Below are positions 26,210 to 34,966 of a stretch of DNA of 64,000 nucleotides, one piece after another. Within the stretch, counting starts at the first letter, position 1. Each line of letters opens with the position of its first letter. The translations under genes and the position numbers were made by a program. Where the stretch lies: NCBI GenBank assembly GCA_025963635.1, contig JAOQAK010000002.1, forward strand, positions 62,001 to 126,000, written 5' to 3'. The stretch is from Ferruginibacter sp. (lineage in GTDB: Bacteria; Bacteroidota; Bacteroidia; Chitinophagales; Chitinophagaceae). The notes beneath the pieces are model-generated. The model did not search any database and was not told where the DNA came from. It was given only the letters and a program-made list of their open reading frames with translations.

Positions 26210-26983
26210 TCAATTCCTCCATTGAAAAGCAAAGTATTCACATTGTTCCTTCCCTGTATTCTTTAAAGCATGGGGTACACCGGAAGGAAGAAAAACGATA
26301 TCGCCGGGAGCAGCTTTGTACAACTTGCCATCAATGTACATTTCTACATCTCCCTTTAATAATAAAATAATCTCCTCTTCTATATGAGTATGCGGGGCAT
26401 GACTGTCAAAGCCAGCATTAAGGGCTGTGGTATGCATTTCCAGCTTCACTAATTGTGACGTAGGCTTGTTAAAAAAGGCCCGCCTGTGTCCCTTGTCCGT
26501 TTTCTCCACGGGAATGTCATTCCAGTTTATTATAAATGATCCACCATTTTGTTTGGCACGTTCCATATTTGTTGGCAACCTTGAGTGGTAAGCAAAATGA
26601 TAGTATGTGGCGCTGGTGTTGCCGGCATTTTCAATCGCCTGTGCATCGCCTGCTGTCACAAAAGAGATACTCCCTGCGTCCAGCTTTTTGCTTACACCGT
26701 TTAGGGTGGCTTTTAGCTGGCCGTCTTTTACAATGATGAGTTCATCCTGATTATTGAAGGTATGCCCATACCCTGTTTTTCCAGGGGCGAGTGTATAGGC
26801 GTTCACATCAAAAACTGCAAGTGATGTTGTGGCGCCGTTCATGATCTCTTTCTTAACTCCATCCCTATCTTTAATATCTTTTAACGCAGTCCAGTGATAC
26901 ACCCGCGCCGGAAGGGAATCCGTTTTTTGGGCCAATGATACAACGGAGCTTACCAATGCAAGCAGGGAGAAAATAATTTTCAT
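26210..26983 (-). CDS. Exported bicupin protein (257 aa)
   Basis: A signal peptide (MKIIFSLLALVSSVVSLAQ) is followed by two cupin barrels. The second is canonical: HAPHTHIEEEIILLLKGDVEMYIDG, then GDIVFLPSGVPHAL, giving the His-His-Glu-His metal ligands. The first barrel (GYGHTFNNQDELIIVKDGQLKATLNG) keeps only part of the ligand set. The plan resembles ureidoglycine aminohydrolase-type bicupins, but export and context point to a sugar-related role. Its start ATG overlaps the stop of the upstream esterase stub by 4 bp. Enzymatic role not assigned. Confidence 0.85.
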   Translation of the reverse strand: MKIIFSLLALVSSVVSLAQKTDSLPARVYHWTALKDIKDRDGVKKEIMNGATTSLAVFDVNAYTLAPGKTGYGHTFNNQDELIIVKDGQLKATLNGVSKKLDAGSISFVTAGDAQAIENAGNTSATYYHFAYHSRLPTNMERAKQNGGSFIINWNDIPVEKTDKGHRRAFFNKPTSQLVKLEMHTTALNAGFDSHAPHTHIEEEIILLLKGDVEMYIDGKLYKAAPGDIVFLPSGVPHALKNTGKEQCEYFAFQWRN

Positions 26984-27186
26984 GTTATTTGATTTTCTTG
27001 ATGAATTGATTTCTTTGTACTGGTGGCATATCCCGCAGGCAGCAATACGTGCAGATCATATTCCTGTCCGGGTACAATGGAGGAAGTTAATTTTCGAAGT
27101 TCAGACCCGGGGATATCTACCCGTGGAAACTGGGCATAACTATGCAATATGCAAAACGTCAGGAACAAAGTAATTCCTTTTTTCAT
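26980..27186 (-). pseudogene. N-terminal stub of a secreted alpha/beta-hydrolase esterase
   Basis: The 68-residue frame from the ATG at 27186 encodes a signal peptide (MKKGITLFLTFCILHSYAQ). It is followed by FPRVDIPGSELRKLTSSIV and GQEYDLHVLLPAGY, the characteristic opening of Esterase-D-like secreted hydrolases of about 280 residues. It then stops, with the catalytic GxSxG and His parts missing. The remainder has been lost, and the stop overlaps the bicupin start (ATGA). The ORF can be extended upstream to 27261, but that part overlaps the next gene. A remnant is more likely than a real small protein. Confidence 0.7.
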
Positions 27187-28556
27187 GGTTTTGTTTTTAG
27201 TGCAATTTCCAATGCTTTTGTGGTGGTGTAATATTTTGCCAGCATCCCTGCTACTTCCCACTGCGGTATGTTGTGTTCATTTAGATATGCTAAGAATTTC
27301 TGTGTAACCCGGGCAAAATGCGCTTCGTGTCCTTCTTTATATTTTTCCGGGATAATCATTTCCCAGCCGGTGGATATTTTTTTTAGTTCAATGCCCGGAT
27401 ATTTTGACTGAAGTTTGGCTACTTGTTCAGTTACTGTTTTTTCATAATCAGGAGTATTATTGATGGGTTCAATATATAAGGTAGGTTTATATTGTTGTTC
27501 TGCTCCCTGGCGCACAACAAGCTTTGTTTTTGTACCCCGCATGTTTGAAAAATGTGTATCAGCTCCACCCGGCGATTGGTAATCCCATATTACCGAAACC
27601 TTTGCGTGCACACCGCGTATCTGGTAATTGATCTCACCGTTAGAATAGATTTGCAGCAGCGAATCCTGCACCACATTTTGTTTAAGAAATGCAGGGATGC
27701 TATCAAGTTTGGTGATTGTTTTAAACTGAGAGAAAGACATATTTACCGGCCAGTGTTTTGCAGAAAGCACATTAATATCCTTAGTATAATCGATGGCCTG
27801 GTCAGGAAAACATTCCCACTGTACCAGGTCAACCAAGTGCGTGGTTACATCCACAATACCTTCACCCTGTTGAGATACATCCATAAACCAGGCGGGCCTC
27901 GTTAGCACGCTGCCTGAAATGTATTTATAAAAATTGTGATGACTTTCTTTGATCACTGCTGGATTGTCAGCGGTTCCTTTCTCCAATGTGCCGAATACTT
28001 CCGGCATCATCGATAATTCACGTTGCAGTACGGTAGTGATTTCAAAACGTTCCGTCATGATATCGTATAAGAGCAGGTTCTTTTCTTTTGCGGTTTCAAA
28101 AGCCTTCTTCAGCATCTCAAAATTGGTAGCATTAATCGCCATCGGTTTATCAGCCAATACATTTAATCCTGCTTGCAGTGATTTCAAAATGTATTCTGTT
28201 TTCTTTTGATTGTTGCCTGCCAACATCACTACATTGCCTTTTTTCTCCTCCAGCATTTTTTCAAAATAATCATTTCCACTATACACTTCTTCTTTCCAGT
28301 GAGTGGGTTCTGCCGGCCTTTTATTGAAAGCCGTGATGCGGTCGAGATGCAGTTGTAAATCGCTGCCACCCGGTGCATACACCTGCACTACAGAATCTAC
28401 ATTTGGATACATTGATTTTTGTACAAGGGCAGCATGAAAATGCCCCGGATCAAGTGTGATCAATTTTACCATTGGTGGATTATCGGCTGGATTTTTTGTT
28501 GATGAATTACAGGAGACGATTAGTATCATCCCAAATGAAATCAGAAATTTATTCAT
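27183..28556 (-). CDS. Lipoprotein Gfo/Idh/MocA-family oxidoreductase (second of three)
   Basis: 457 aa. The lipobox (LIVSC within MNKFLISFGMILIVSCNSS) anchors it to a membrane. The Rossmann-type part reads MVKLITLDPGHFHAALVQKS, then VMLAGNNQKKTEYILKSLQAGLNVLADKPMAI, giving the DKP version of the EKP motif. The C-terminal half contains GIVDVTTHLVDLVQWECFP and belongs to the branch with a distinctive oxidoreductase C-terminal domain seen in Bacteroidota. Substrate unknown. It follows the Tat-type Gfo/Idh gene by 16 bp and precedes the esterase stub, with a 4-bp overlap (ATGA). Confidence 0.87.
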   Translation of the reverse strand: MNKFLISFGMILIVSCNSSTKNPADNPPMVKLITLDPGHFHAALVQKSMYPNVDSVVQVYAPGGSDLQLHLDRITAFNKRPAEPTHWKEEVYSGNDYFEKMLEEKKGNVVMLAGNNQKKTEYILKSLQAGLNVLADKPMAINATNFEMLKKAFETAKEKNLLLYDIMTERFEITTVLQRELSMMPEVFGTLEKGTADNPAVIKESHHNFYKYISGSVLTRPAWFMDVSQQGEGIVDVTTHLVDLVQWECFPDQAIDYTKDINVLSAKHWPVNMSFSQFKTITKLDSIPAFLKQNVVQDSLLQIYSNGEINYQIRGVHAKVSVIWDYQSPGGADTHFSNMRGTKTKLVVRQGAEQQYKPTLYIEPINNTPDYEKTVTEQVAKLQSKYPGIELKKISTGWEMIIPEKYKEGHEAHFARVTQKFLAYLNEHNIPQWEVAGMLAKYYTTTKALEIALKTKP

Positions 28557-28572
28557 TACGATCGTTTAAATA

Positions 28573-30021
28573 TTAAAAGTCATATTTCTTGCGGCGTGGA
28601 CGGGATAGCATGGCAGTAGCTTCGGTGTCATTGTTTTTAAATACTTCCTTTTCAGGATCCCAGTAAATCTTTCTTTTCACCTTCATAGCCACCTGGTGCA
28701 ACAGGCAGGCACTGCAGGAACGATGGCCGATTTCAACAGGGGATGACGGCGCCTTCCGCGACTTGATACAATCCAGCCAATTGGCGTGTTGCTCGGAACT
28801 TTCGTACAAATGAATCTCGTTTTTTCCAATCACCGACTGAAGCAATTTAGGATTGCTTGCATCAATTGGTTTCACGCCTTGCTTGTCGGGCAACGGATCA
28901 CTATCGGTAACCCTGTAATTACCACGGGTAACCCATATCCATCCTTCGGTACCAATAAATTTTACGCCATTCGGCAACTCGTTGGATACGATCATGTGAA
29001 CACCATTGGCATACATTGCCTCTGTACGGAAGATGCCATGAACATCCCATAAACCCTTGTAATTTGGATCATCCGTAGGAAAGGCCGCTTTTCCCCATAC
29101 TTCAATTGGACCTGAATATTCCATGCCCATTCCCCAATGTGCCGTATCAATATGATGGGCGCCCCAGCCTGTGATCATGCCGGCTCCAAATTGCTCGCAA
29201 CGCAACCAGCCCGGCCTGCTTTGTATGCCTTCGGGAGTAGCCAATTGTGAATGCACCCTATCTTCTGTATAGTATACTTCCGGCGTGGCACCCAGCCAGG
29301 CATCGTAATCGAGATTTGCGGGAACAATCATTTTTTGCGGGTTGCCGCCACCAGGGTCGCCAGGCAAACCTACCTCCACAGTTTTGAGTTGCCCAATGCG
29401 CCCGTTTCGTACCAGTTCACAGGCTTTTTTAAATTGCGGCCATGGATCAATCGAACGTTGCTGGCTACCCATTTGGAAAATTCTCCCGCTCTTTTTTACC
29501 GCATTGCTCAATATTCTTCCTTCTTCAATGGTAAGAGAAGCGGGCTTTTGCAGGTACACATCTTTGCCCGCATTTACCGAATGCACTCCCACGATAGCGT
29601 GTTGGTGATCGGGCAAACTGATATGGACTGCATCAATGTTTTTATCTTTCAGCAATTCTTTATAATCATAATACACTTTAATATCCCAATCACCTTTGAG
29701 CCCGCCGTTATAGCTGCCTCCCTTTACATAGTTGCTTTTTACTGCTGCCGGTCCCGCGTCTGCCCGCTTTTTATCAAGGTCACAAACTGCGATGATCCTT
29801 GCACCGGCATACCGTGCAATGCCCGTCATATCGTGACTGGTAGAGATACGGCCACAACCAATAGAAGCGACATTAATGAGATTGCTCGGTGCATACCTGC
29901 CAAACACGCTGGCGGGAACTATGGTTGGAAATCCCACGGCAATAGATGTACCCACCGCGGTTTTGATGGAGTTGCTTAAAAACTCCCTGCGGCTTACGGT
30001 TGATTGTTTGATTTTTTTCAT
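28573..30021 (-). CDS. Gfo/Idh/MocA-family oxidoreductase with Tat signal (third of three)
   Basis: 482 aa. A Tat signal (VSRREFLSNSIKTAVGTSIA) precedes the NAD-binding domain (LINVASIGCGRISTSHDMTG, ARIIAVCDLDKKRAD). Other family motifs are DAVHISLPDHQHAIVGVHSV, DVYLQKPASLTIEEGR (QKP in place of EKP) and GWGAHHIDTAHWGMG, the catalytic-His region. The C-terminal extension IGHRSCSACLLHQVAMKVKRKIYWDPEKE is typical of the large exported members in Bacteroidota and Planctomycetes. It is the first gene of a leftward unit with the lipoprotein paralogue and the bicupin. Exact activity unknown. Confidence 0.9.
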   Translation of the reverse strand: MKKIKQSTVSRREFLSNSIKTAVGTSIAVGFPTIVPASVFGRYAPSNLINVASIGCGRISTSHDMTGIARYAGARIIAVCDLDKKRADAGPAAVKSNYVKGGSYNGGLKGDWDIKVYYDYKELLKDKNIDAVHISLPDHQHAIVGVHSVNAGKDVYLQKPASLTIEEGRILSNAVKKSGRIFQMGSQQRSIDPWPQFKKACELVRNGRIGQLKTVEVGLPGDPGGGNPQKMIVPANLDYDAWLGATPEVYYTEDRVHSQLATPEGIQSRPGWLRCEQFGAGMITGWGAHHIDTAHWGMGMEYSGPIEVWGKAAFPTDDPNYKGLWDVHGIFRTEAMYANGVHMIVSNELPNGVKFIGTEGWIWVTRGNYRVTDSDPLPDKQGVKPIDASNPKLLQSVIGKNEIHLYESSEQHANWLDCIKSRKAPSSPVEIGHRSCSACLLHQVAMKVKRKIYWDPEKEVFKNNDTEATAMLSRPRRKKYDF

Positions 30022-30072
30022 GGCATTCGTTAATTGATGATAAATTTTTAGGCGAATTTTATTGAGCGGTCA

Positions 30073-30108
30073 TTTCACGCAAAGCCGCAAAGGAGCAAAG
30101 AAGAAAGT
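30073..30108 (+). repeat. CGCAAAG-type dispersed repeat
   Basis: TTTCACGCAAAG followed by GCAAAGGAGCAAAGAAG closely matches 25525-25558. It lies between two leftward genes. Confidence 0.6.
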
Positions 30109-30114
30109 TTACTT

Positions 30115-32730
30115 TTATAATACAATGATTTTTTTTGATAAAACATCGGAAGTGGTTTTGTTTTTCACTTCTGGCTGGCCGCCTCCCACGCTGATGGTCA
30201 GGTTCTCTTTTACCTGTTTCAGTTCCCCATTTTCAGTTACGATAGAAAGATCTGCCGGTGTTAATTCAAATCGGATCAGTTTACTTTCGCCCGCTTTTAA
30301 TGGAATGCGTTTAAATCCTTTTAATGCCCTTACCGGCACTTTGATATTATTGTTTTGGTGTGATAAATACAATTGTACCACTTCTTCGCCGTCTCTTTTT
30401 CCGGTGTTTTTTACATTTACGGTAACCGTTAATTTTTTGCCCCTGCTGATCGTTGGAGCAACCTGTAACTGATCATAGGTGAAGGTTGTATAGCTCAATC
30501 CATAACCAAATGGATACAAAGCTTCCCCTTTAAAGTAACGATACGTGCGGCCTTCCATTGAGTAATTGCTGAAGCCGGGCAAATCACTATCGCTCTTATA
30601 AAAAGTAACGGGGAGGCGACCTGCGGGATTATAATCACCAAACAATACATCTGCAACAGCAGTGCCGGCGCTTTGTCCGCCATACCATGCATTGATGATG
30701 GCAGGGATATGCCGATCTTCCCACGGAATAGCAAGGGCGCTTCCGGTGAGCATTACAAACACAACCGGTTTGCCTGTTGCCTGCAAGCTTTTCATCAGTT
30801 CAGTTTGAACAGCAGGTAATAAAATGCTGGTACGGTCTCCGCCATTGAAGCCGGGAAAATCAACCTTCATTTCTTCTCCTTCCAGTTGCGGCGATATTCC
30901 GCCAATATATACAATGGCATCGACATCTTTCATCCGATCTGCCAACGTTTTCAAATTGGTTCGCTCAAAGCTACCAGCCTTTAGCTGCACATTGGCTTTT
31001 CCATCTCCCTGCCAGTATTCCACTACCAACTTGTAAACCGAATCTGGCTCGGTGTGAAGTTGAAAAGTGCGGGCGCCCCAACGGTTTCGCTGCCAGGCAT
31101 TCAAAACTTCCTTATCATTCAAAAGGATCCTGTATCCATCGTCCGCTTCTATTTCAAAACTCATATCGCCGGTTTTTGCCGCCTTGAAGTTGGTGGTATA
31201 ACGGGCTGAAAAATTATTGGCCCTGATACTTCCAACTACGCCTTCACCTTCCTGCCACGCATGATCCAATTTGTTTTCCATCCTTACCGCCTCAGGGTTG
31301 CCCTTTAATTCACTATTATTAAAATATTCTGCTTCAAAACCCTGCTTCCCTTCCCAGCTATATTGATTGGTTATATCCGTATAAGCCATTAATGTGTCAT
31401 TGGTGAAATTGCTCGATTTTTCATAGATCACTTCAGCGCCCGCGCCCAGTTTGTTTTTTATTCCCTGTAACACGGTCACGATTTCAGAGGGGGTGCCATT
31501 GTAATTGCCCAGCACAACAATTTTATTATCAGCATTCGGCCCCAGCACTGCAATCTTCTTTATCTTTTTGCTTAAAGGCAACAGGTTGTTTTCATTCTTT
31601 AATAACACAATGGATTGCCTTGCCATTTTGAGGGTATGGGCTGCATGGTCGGGGCTCTCCAACGCGGAGGCAGGTGTTTGGGCATACTTAACCATCGATG
31701 GTGGATCAAACATGCCCAGGCGGTAGCGGATCATAAACAAGCGTTTCACTGAAATATCAATTTGCTGTTCTGTGATCAATCCTTTTTTAACTGCATCAAC
31801 AAGCGTTTTGTATACAGCCACGCCACATTCCACATCGGTGCCATGCATTACGGCATCCACCGCAGCTGCCGTTGCATTAGGATGGGTTTTATGATATTTG
31901 AAAAAATCATCAATGGCCCAACAGTCGCTGGTAACATAACCCGTAAACTTCCATTGCTTGCGTAAAATATTATTCATCAGCAAATCATTGCTGCAACAGG
32001 GTTGTGTGTTCACCGCATTGTAAGCACACATCACGCCGGCTACTTTTGCATTGACCACCAGTTCTTTAAAAGCGGGTAAATAAGTATCCCACAAATCGTA
32101 CACAGAAGGATTAAAATTGTCAACATGCCTGCTGGGCTCAGGACCACTATGTACGGCAAAATGTTTGGCACAGGCAGCGGCTTTTAAATATTTAGGATCG
32201 TCGCCCTGCAGTCCATGAACAAATGCCTTTCCAAGCATTGCGGTAAGAAAAGGATCTTCGCCATAGGTTTCCTGGCCGCGGCCCCAGCGTGGATCGCGGA
32301 AAATGTTGATATTGGGTGTCCAGTAGGTGAGACCTACATAGCGTTCATTTGTTTTGCCGGATGCGATGGCTTTGTTATGAATGGCCCTCCCTTCCAACGC
32401 GGAATAATCGGCCATCCTGTACAATGAGTTGGTATCAAAAGTGGCCGCCATAGCAATGGCCTGTGGAAAAACGGTTACTTTATATGGCGTTCTTGCAACA
32501 CCATGCAGCACTTCGTTCCACCAGTCATACGCAGGAATACCCAGTCGTGATACAGCTGGAGCGGCATTCAACATTTGAGCTACTTTTTCTTCCAGTGTTA
32601 AACGGCTTACCGCATCATTCACCCTCTGTTCAAAAGAGATATGATAATTCCACATCGGGTAGCTTTTGTACTCCTGTGCATTTACAAAAAGACCAAATAA
32701 TAAAAAGGCAGTTGAAAACAATTTCTTCAT
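30115..32730 (-). CDS. Glycoside hydrolase family 3 with PA14 domain, probable beta-xylosidase/glucosidase
   Basis: 871 aa with a signal peptide (MKKLFSTAFLLFGLFVNAQ). The GH3 N-terminal barrel includes YGEDPFLTAMLGKAFVHGLQG, CAKHFAVHSGPEPSRH and the nucleophile motif YVTSDCWAIDDFF. The C-terminal alpha/beta domain begins VLLKNENNLLPLSKK. It is split by a PA14 insert at about residues 460-590 (GFEAEYFNNSELKG to DGYRILLND) and resumes with LEGEEMKVDFPGFNGGDRTSI. A fibronectin-III-like domain ends the protein (GKRDGEEVVQLYLSHQ). GPEPSRH and LEGEE are typical of the xylosidase-like GH3 group. Placed between GH43 and Gfo/Idh genes, it probably trims xylo-oligosaccharides in the periplasm. Confidence 0.93.
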   Translation of the reverse strand: MKKLFSTAFLLFGLFVNAQEYKSYPMWNYHISFEQRVNDAVSRLTLEEKVAQMLNAAPAVSRLGIPAYDWWNEVLHGVARTPYKVTVFPQAIAMAATFDTNSLYRMADYSALEGRAIHNKAIASGKTNERYVGLTYWTPNINIFRDPRWGRGQETYGEDPFLTAMLGKAFVHGLQGDDPKYLKAAACAKHFAVHSGPEPSRHVDNFNPSVYDLWDTYLPAFKELVVNAKVAGVMCAYNAVNTQPCCSNDLLMNNILRKQWKFTGYVTSDCWAIDDFFKYHKTHPNATAAAVDAVMHGTDVECGVAVYKTLVDAVKKGLITEQQIDISVKRLFMIRYRLGMFDPPSMVKYAQTPASALESPDHAAHTLKMARQSIVLLKNENNLLPLSKKIKKIAVLGPNADNKIVVLGNYNGTPSEIVTVLQGIKNKLGAGAEVIYEKSSNFTNDTLMAYTDITNQYSWEGKQGFEAEYFNNSELKGNPEAVRMENKLDHAWQEGEGVVGSIRANNFSARYTTNFKAAKTGDMSFEIEADDGYRILLNDKEVLNAWQRNRWGARTFQLHTEPDSVYKLVVEYWQGDGKANVQLKAGSFERTNLKTLADRMKDVDAIVYIGGISPQLEGEEMKVDFPGFNGGDRTSILLPAVQTELMKSLQATGKPVVFVMLTGSALAIPWEDRHIPAIINAWYGGQSAGTAVADVLFGDYNPAGRLPVTFYKSDSDLPGFSNYSMEGRTYRYFKGEALYPFGYGLSYTTFTYDQLQVAPTISRGKKLTVTVNVKNTGKRDGEEVVQLYLSHQNNNIKVPVRALKGFKRIPLKAGESKLIRFELTPADLSIVTENGELKQVKENLTISVGGGQPEVKNKTTSDVLSKKIIVL

Positions 32731-32763
32731 TGTACGATTTTAAATTCCTGTGTTTAAATTCAA

Positions 32764-32868
32764 TTATTTAGCCGGCATTAAGTCCATGGTCAACATCGTT
32801 GTGTCACTCCCTTGTACCACAAACCAATGTGGAACTTTTTATATCCCCATCGACAAACCAGGTTCTTC
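32764..32868 (-). pseudogene. Relic C-terminus of an unidentified protein
   Basis: In the minus frame ending at 32764 the codons read VPHWFVVQGSDTTMLTMDLM then PAK and stop. Before VPHW there is an in-frame stop, then EEPGLSMGI, then another stop. The phrase looks like the natural end of a secreted enzyme but has no start or body. It may be the tail of a gene otherwise deleted between GH43 and GH3. Family not recognised. Confidence 0.4.
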
Positions 32869-32906
32869 CTATTCAAATTTCTCCCAACATTATCAGGGTA
32901 CTGTCT

Positions 32907-33950
32907 TCACCCTCCCCCTTGGGGGAGCTGGAGGGGGCTGCCATACGCATCAATCGTCCGGATCGTTCCATCATCATTATATTTCAGTTCCGTTACTTTC
33001 ACATTGCGAAGGTGGGTTTTACCACTCAGTTGTACATCATGATAATACAAATACCATTTCCCTTCAAATTCAATAATCGCATGGTGATTGGTCCAGCCCG
33101 ATACCGGGTTAAGAATTCTTCCCTGGTAGGTAAACGGTCCGTAAGGATTATCACCAATTGCGTAACAAATAAAATGGGTATCTCCGGTGGAGTAAGAGAA
33201 GTAATATTTGCCCTCGTATTTATGCATCCAGGAAGCTTCAAAAAACCTTCTTTTATTATCCCCTGCTAAGATAGGTTTACCTGTTTCATCCAATATACTG
33301 ATCTCTTTTACGTGTTCAGCAAATTGCTTCATGTCATCTGAGAGCTTGGCTACACGTGGACCTAAGGCAGGCTCATCGGGAAGTGGTACAACATTGTTTG
33401 CATCGTATTCATTGTTCTTGTAGCATTGCAACTGGCCGCCCCAAATGCCACCAAAGTACATATAGTATTTACCGTCATCATCAGCGAAAACTGACGGATC
33501 AATCGAGTAGGTTCCTTTGATCGCTTCGGGTTCGGCGATGAATGGACCAACAGGTGAATCACCGATTGCCACACCAATCTGGAATTTCCCTTCGTAATTT
33601 TTGGCAGGAAAATAAAAATAATACTTACCGTTTTTATAGGCTGCATCCGGCGCCCACATCTGGCGCTCTGCCCAGGGCACATCTTTAACATGCAGTGCTA
33701 GATCATGGTCCTTGACTTCACCTTGAGGATGATCCATTGATAAAACACGATAGTCTTCCATAGCAAAATGATCACCCGAGTCATTATAGGGAACGCCTGC
33801 CTCAATATCGTGCGAAGGATAAATATAAATTTTACCATCAAACACATGAACAGCAGGGTCAGCTGTAAAGATGTGTTTAACCAGCGGGCGGGAAAGAGAT
33901 GTTTGTGCTGCTTTCTCAAAATCAAAATGTTCAATGCTTTCGTCTGGCAT
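32907..33950 (-). CDS. Glycoside hydrolase family 43 (beta-xylosidase/arabinofuranosidase type)
   Basis: 347 aa five-bladed propeller enzyme. Catalytic positions are recognisable: the base Asp in FTADPAVHVFDGKIYIYPSHD, the middle Asp in YSIDPSVFADDDGKYYMYFGG, and the acid Glu in FFEASWMHKYEGKYYFSYS. No signal peptide, so it may act in the cytoplasm. Members cleave xylose or arabinose from xylan fragments. The last residues (SPLQLPQGGG) are encoded by a GC-rich hairpin repeat (32909-32942), so the native C-terminus has been replaced or extended. It precedes the GH3 gene on the same strand, with a relic tail between. Confidence 0.92.
   Translation of the reverse strand: MPDESIEHFDFEKAAQTSLSRPLVKHIFTADPAVHVFDGKIYIYPSHDIEAGVPYNDSGDHFAMEDYRVLSMDHPQGEVKDHDLALHVKDVPWAERQMWAPDAAYKNGKYYFYFPAKNYEGKFQIGVAIGDSPVGPFIAEPEAIKGTYSIDPSVFADDDGKYYMYFGGIWGGQLQCYKNNEYDANNVVPLPDEPALGPRVAKLSDDMKQFAEHVKEISILDETGKPILAGDNKRRFFEASWMHKYEGKYYFSYSTGDTHFICYAIGDNPYGPFTYQGRILNPVSGWTNHHAIIEFEGKWYLYYHDVQLSGKTHLRNVKVTELKYNDDGTIRTIDAYGSPLQLPQGGG
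32909..32942 (-). repeat. GC-rich hairpin repeat, copy C
   Basis: Stem CTCCCCC (32912-32918) and GGGGGAG (32921-32927), flanked by a second G block that reads AGCCCCCTCCAG on the minus strand. It forms the C-terminal codons of GH43. Related copies: 34967-34995, 35213-35244, 59141-59173. Confidence 0.75.
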
Positions 33951-34122
33951 ATGCTCAAAATTTGTCTAAATATTGTATGAAAACCATCGTGAAAAGAATG
34001 ACATGTAACAGAGCCGTCATCCTAAGCAAGATGTCTTTGACTAAAAATAAGAATGCTCTTGGCCGAAGTGGCCAGTTTCTTTTCTACTAATTTCTATTCA
34101 ATTGTGAATTCCTGCTTCCTGG

Positions 34123-34200
34123 TTACTTTATCACCAGCAGCATGATTGCACCCACGATAAAGATCATGACGCCCCAGTATCTAGTATCCAGTATCCAGCA
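34123..34200 (-). pseudogene. Relic C-terminal transmembrane helix of a transporter
   Basis: The minus frame ending at the stop 34123-34125 reads RYWGVMIFIVGAIMLLVIK, which has the form of a final helix and basic tail of a sugar or organic-acid transporter. Upstream it dissolves into a GGATACT-type simple repeat and the SDR gene, so the rest of the gene is gone. It lies in the 261-bp gap between GH43 and the SDR gene, where a hexuronate or xyloside transporter would be expected. Confidence 0.45.
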
Positions 34201-34211
34201 TCCATCCTCCT

Positions 34212-34955
34212 CTAAAACCCAATACTATTCCCCCCATCCACTGGCAAAATTACTCCTGTAATGTATTTGGAGGCGTCACTTGCCAGGAAATAAGCTGCTT
34301 CACCTATATCATTTGCCTCACCCATGCGGCCCATGGGAGTTCTTCCGAAAACCTTTGCTTTACGTTCGGGGTCACTGTTGAGCGCTTTGTCGGTCATGGC
34401 AGAATAGATAAAGCCAGGAGCGATTGCATTTACGCGTATCCCTTTGGGCGATAGCTCTACTGCCATCGCCCGGGTGATACCATCTATAGCAGTTTTGCTG
34501 GCGCTGTAGGCGATTACTTTTGGCAAGCCGTATTGAGCAGCCATGGAACTAATATTGATAATATTTCCGGACCCTTTTACCAGCATATATTTTACTACTT
34601 CGCGACTCATTGCAAAAACTGAACAAAGATTGGTAGTGATCACCGACTGGAATTCTTCATCGGTCACTTCCGTGAACTCTTTTTTCATGTTGATCCCTGC
34701 ATTGTTTACCAGGATATCAACCTGCCCAAAGTCGTTGATGAGCTTTTCCACAAAAGCAGGTATGGAAGCAAGGTTGCTGAGATCGCAAGGAACCGCAAAT
34801 GCATTTTCACCCAATTGTTCTTTTGCCTTATTTAGCTTTTCAGCATCGCGGCCAACAATAATTGTTTGGATACCATTTTGTGTAAACTTTTCAGCGATAG
34901 CAAAGCCCAGGCCCGAGCCGCCACCAGTTACAATCGCTATTTTTTTGTTGTTCAT
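34212..34955 (-). CDS. Short-chain dehydrogenase/reductase, possibly fructuronate reductase (UxuB-type)
   Basis: 247 aa classical SDR. The NAD(P) motif TGGGSGLGFAIAEKF is present, with VNNAGIN, a Ser in INISSMAAQYG and the catalytic YSASKTAIDG (Tyr-x3-Lys). FabG-like and gluconate or mannonate dehydrogenases are hard to separate by eye. Context decides: GH67 upstream and uxuA nearby need a fructuronate-to-mannonate reductase, and in Bacillus subtilis that enzyme is an SDR. A role as D-mannonate oxidoreductase is therefore plausible but not proven. Confidence 0.85.
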   Translation of the reverse strand: MNNKKIAIVTGGGSGLGFAIAEKFTQNGIQTIIVGRDAEKLNKAKEQLGENAFAVPCDLSNLASIPAFVEKLINDFGQVDILVNNAGINMKKEFTEVTDEEFQSVITTNLCSVFAMSREVVKYMLVKGSGNIINISSMAAQYGLPKVIAYSASKTAIDGITRAMAVELSPKGIRVNAIAPGFIYSAMTDKALNSDPERKAKVFGRTPMGRMGEANDIGEAAYFLASDASKYITGVILPVDGGNSIGF

Positions 34956-34966
34956 ATAAATGTTTT

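Noticed and set aside
29251..29979. 242-codon plus-strand frame opposite the third Gfo/Idh gene
   Set aside because: Lies wholly inside a confident coding sequence on the other strand and shows no family motif.
32799..33269. 156-codon plus frame over the GH43 3' end
   Set aside because: Antisense to GH43; proline- and serine-rich shadow.
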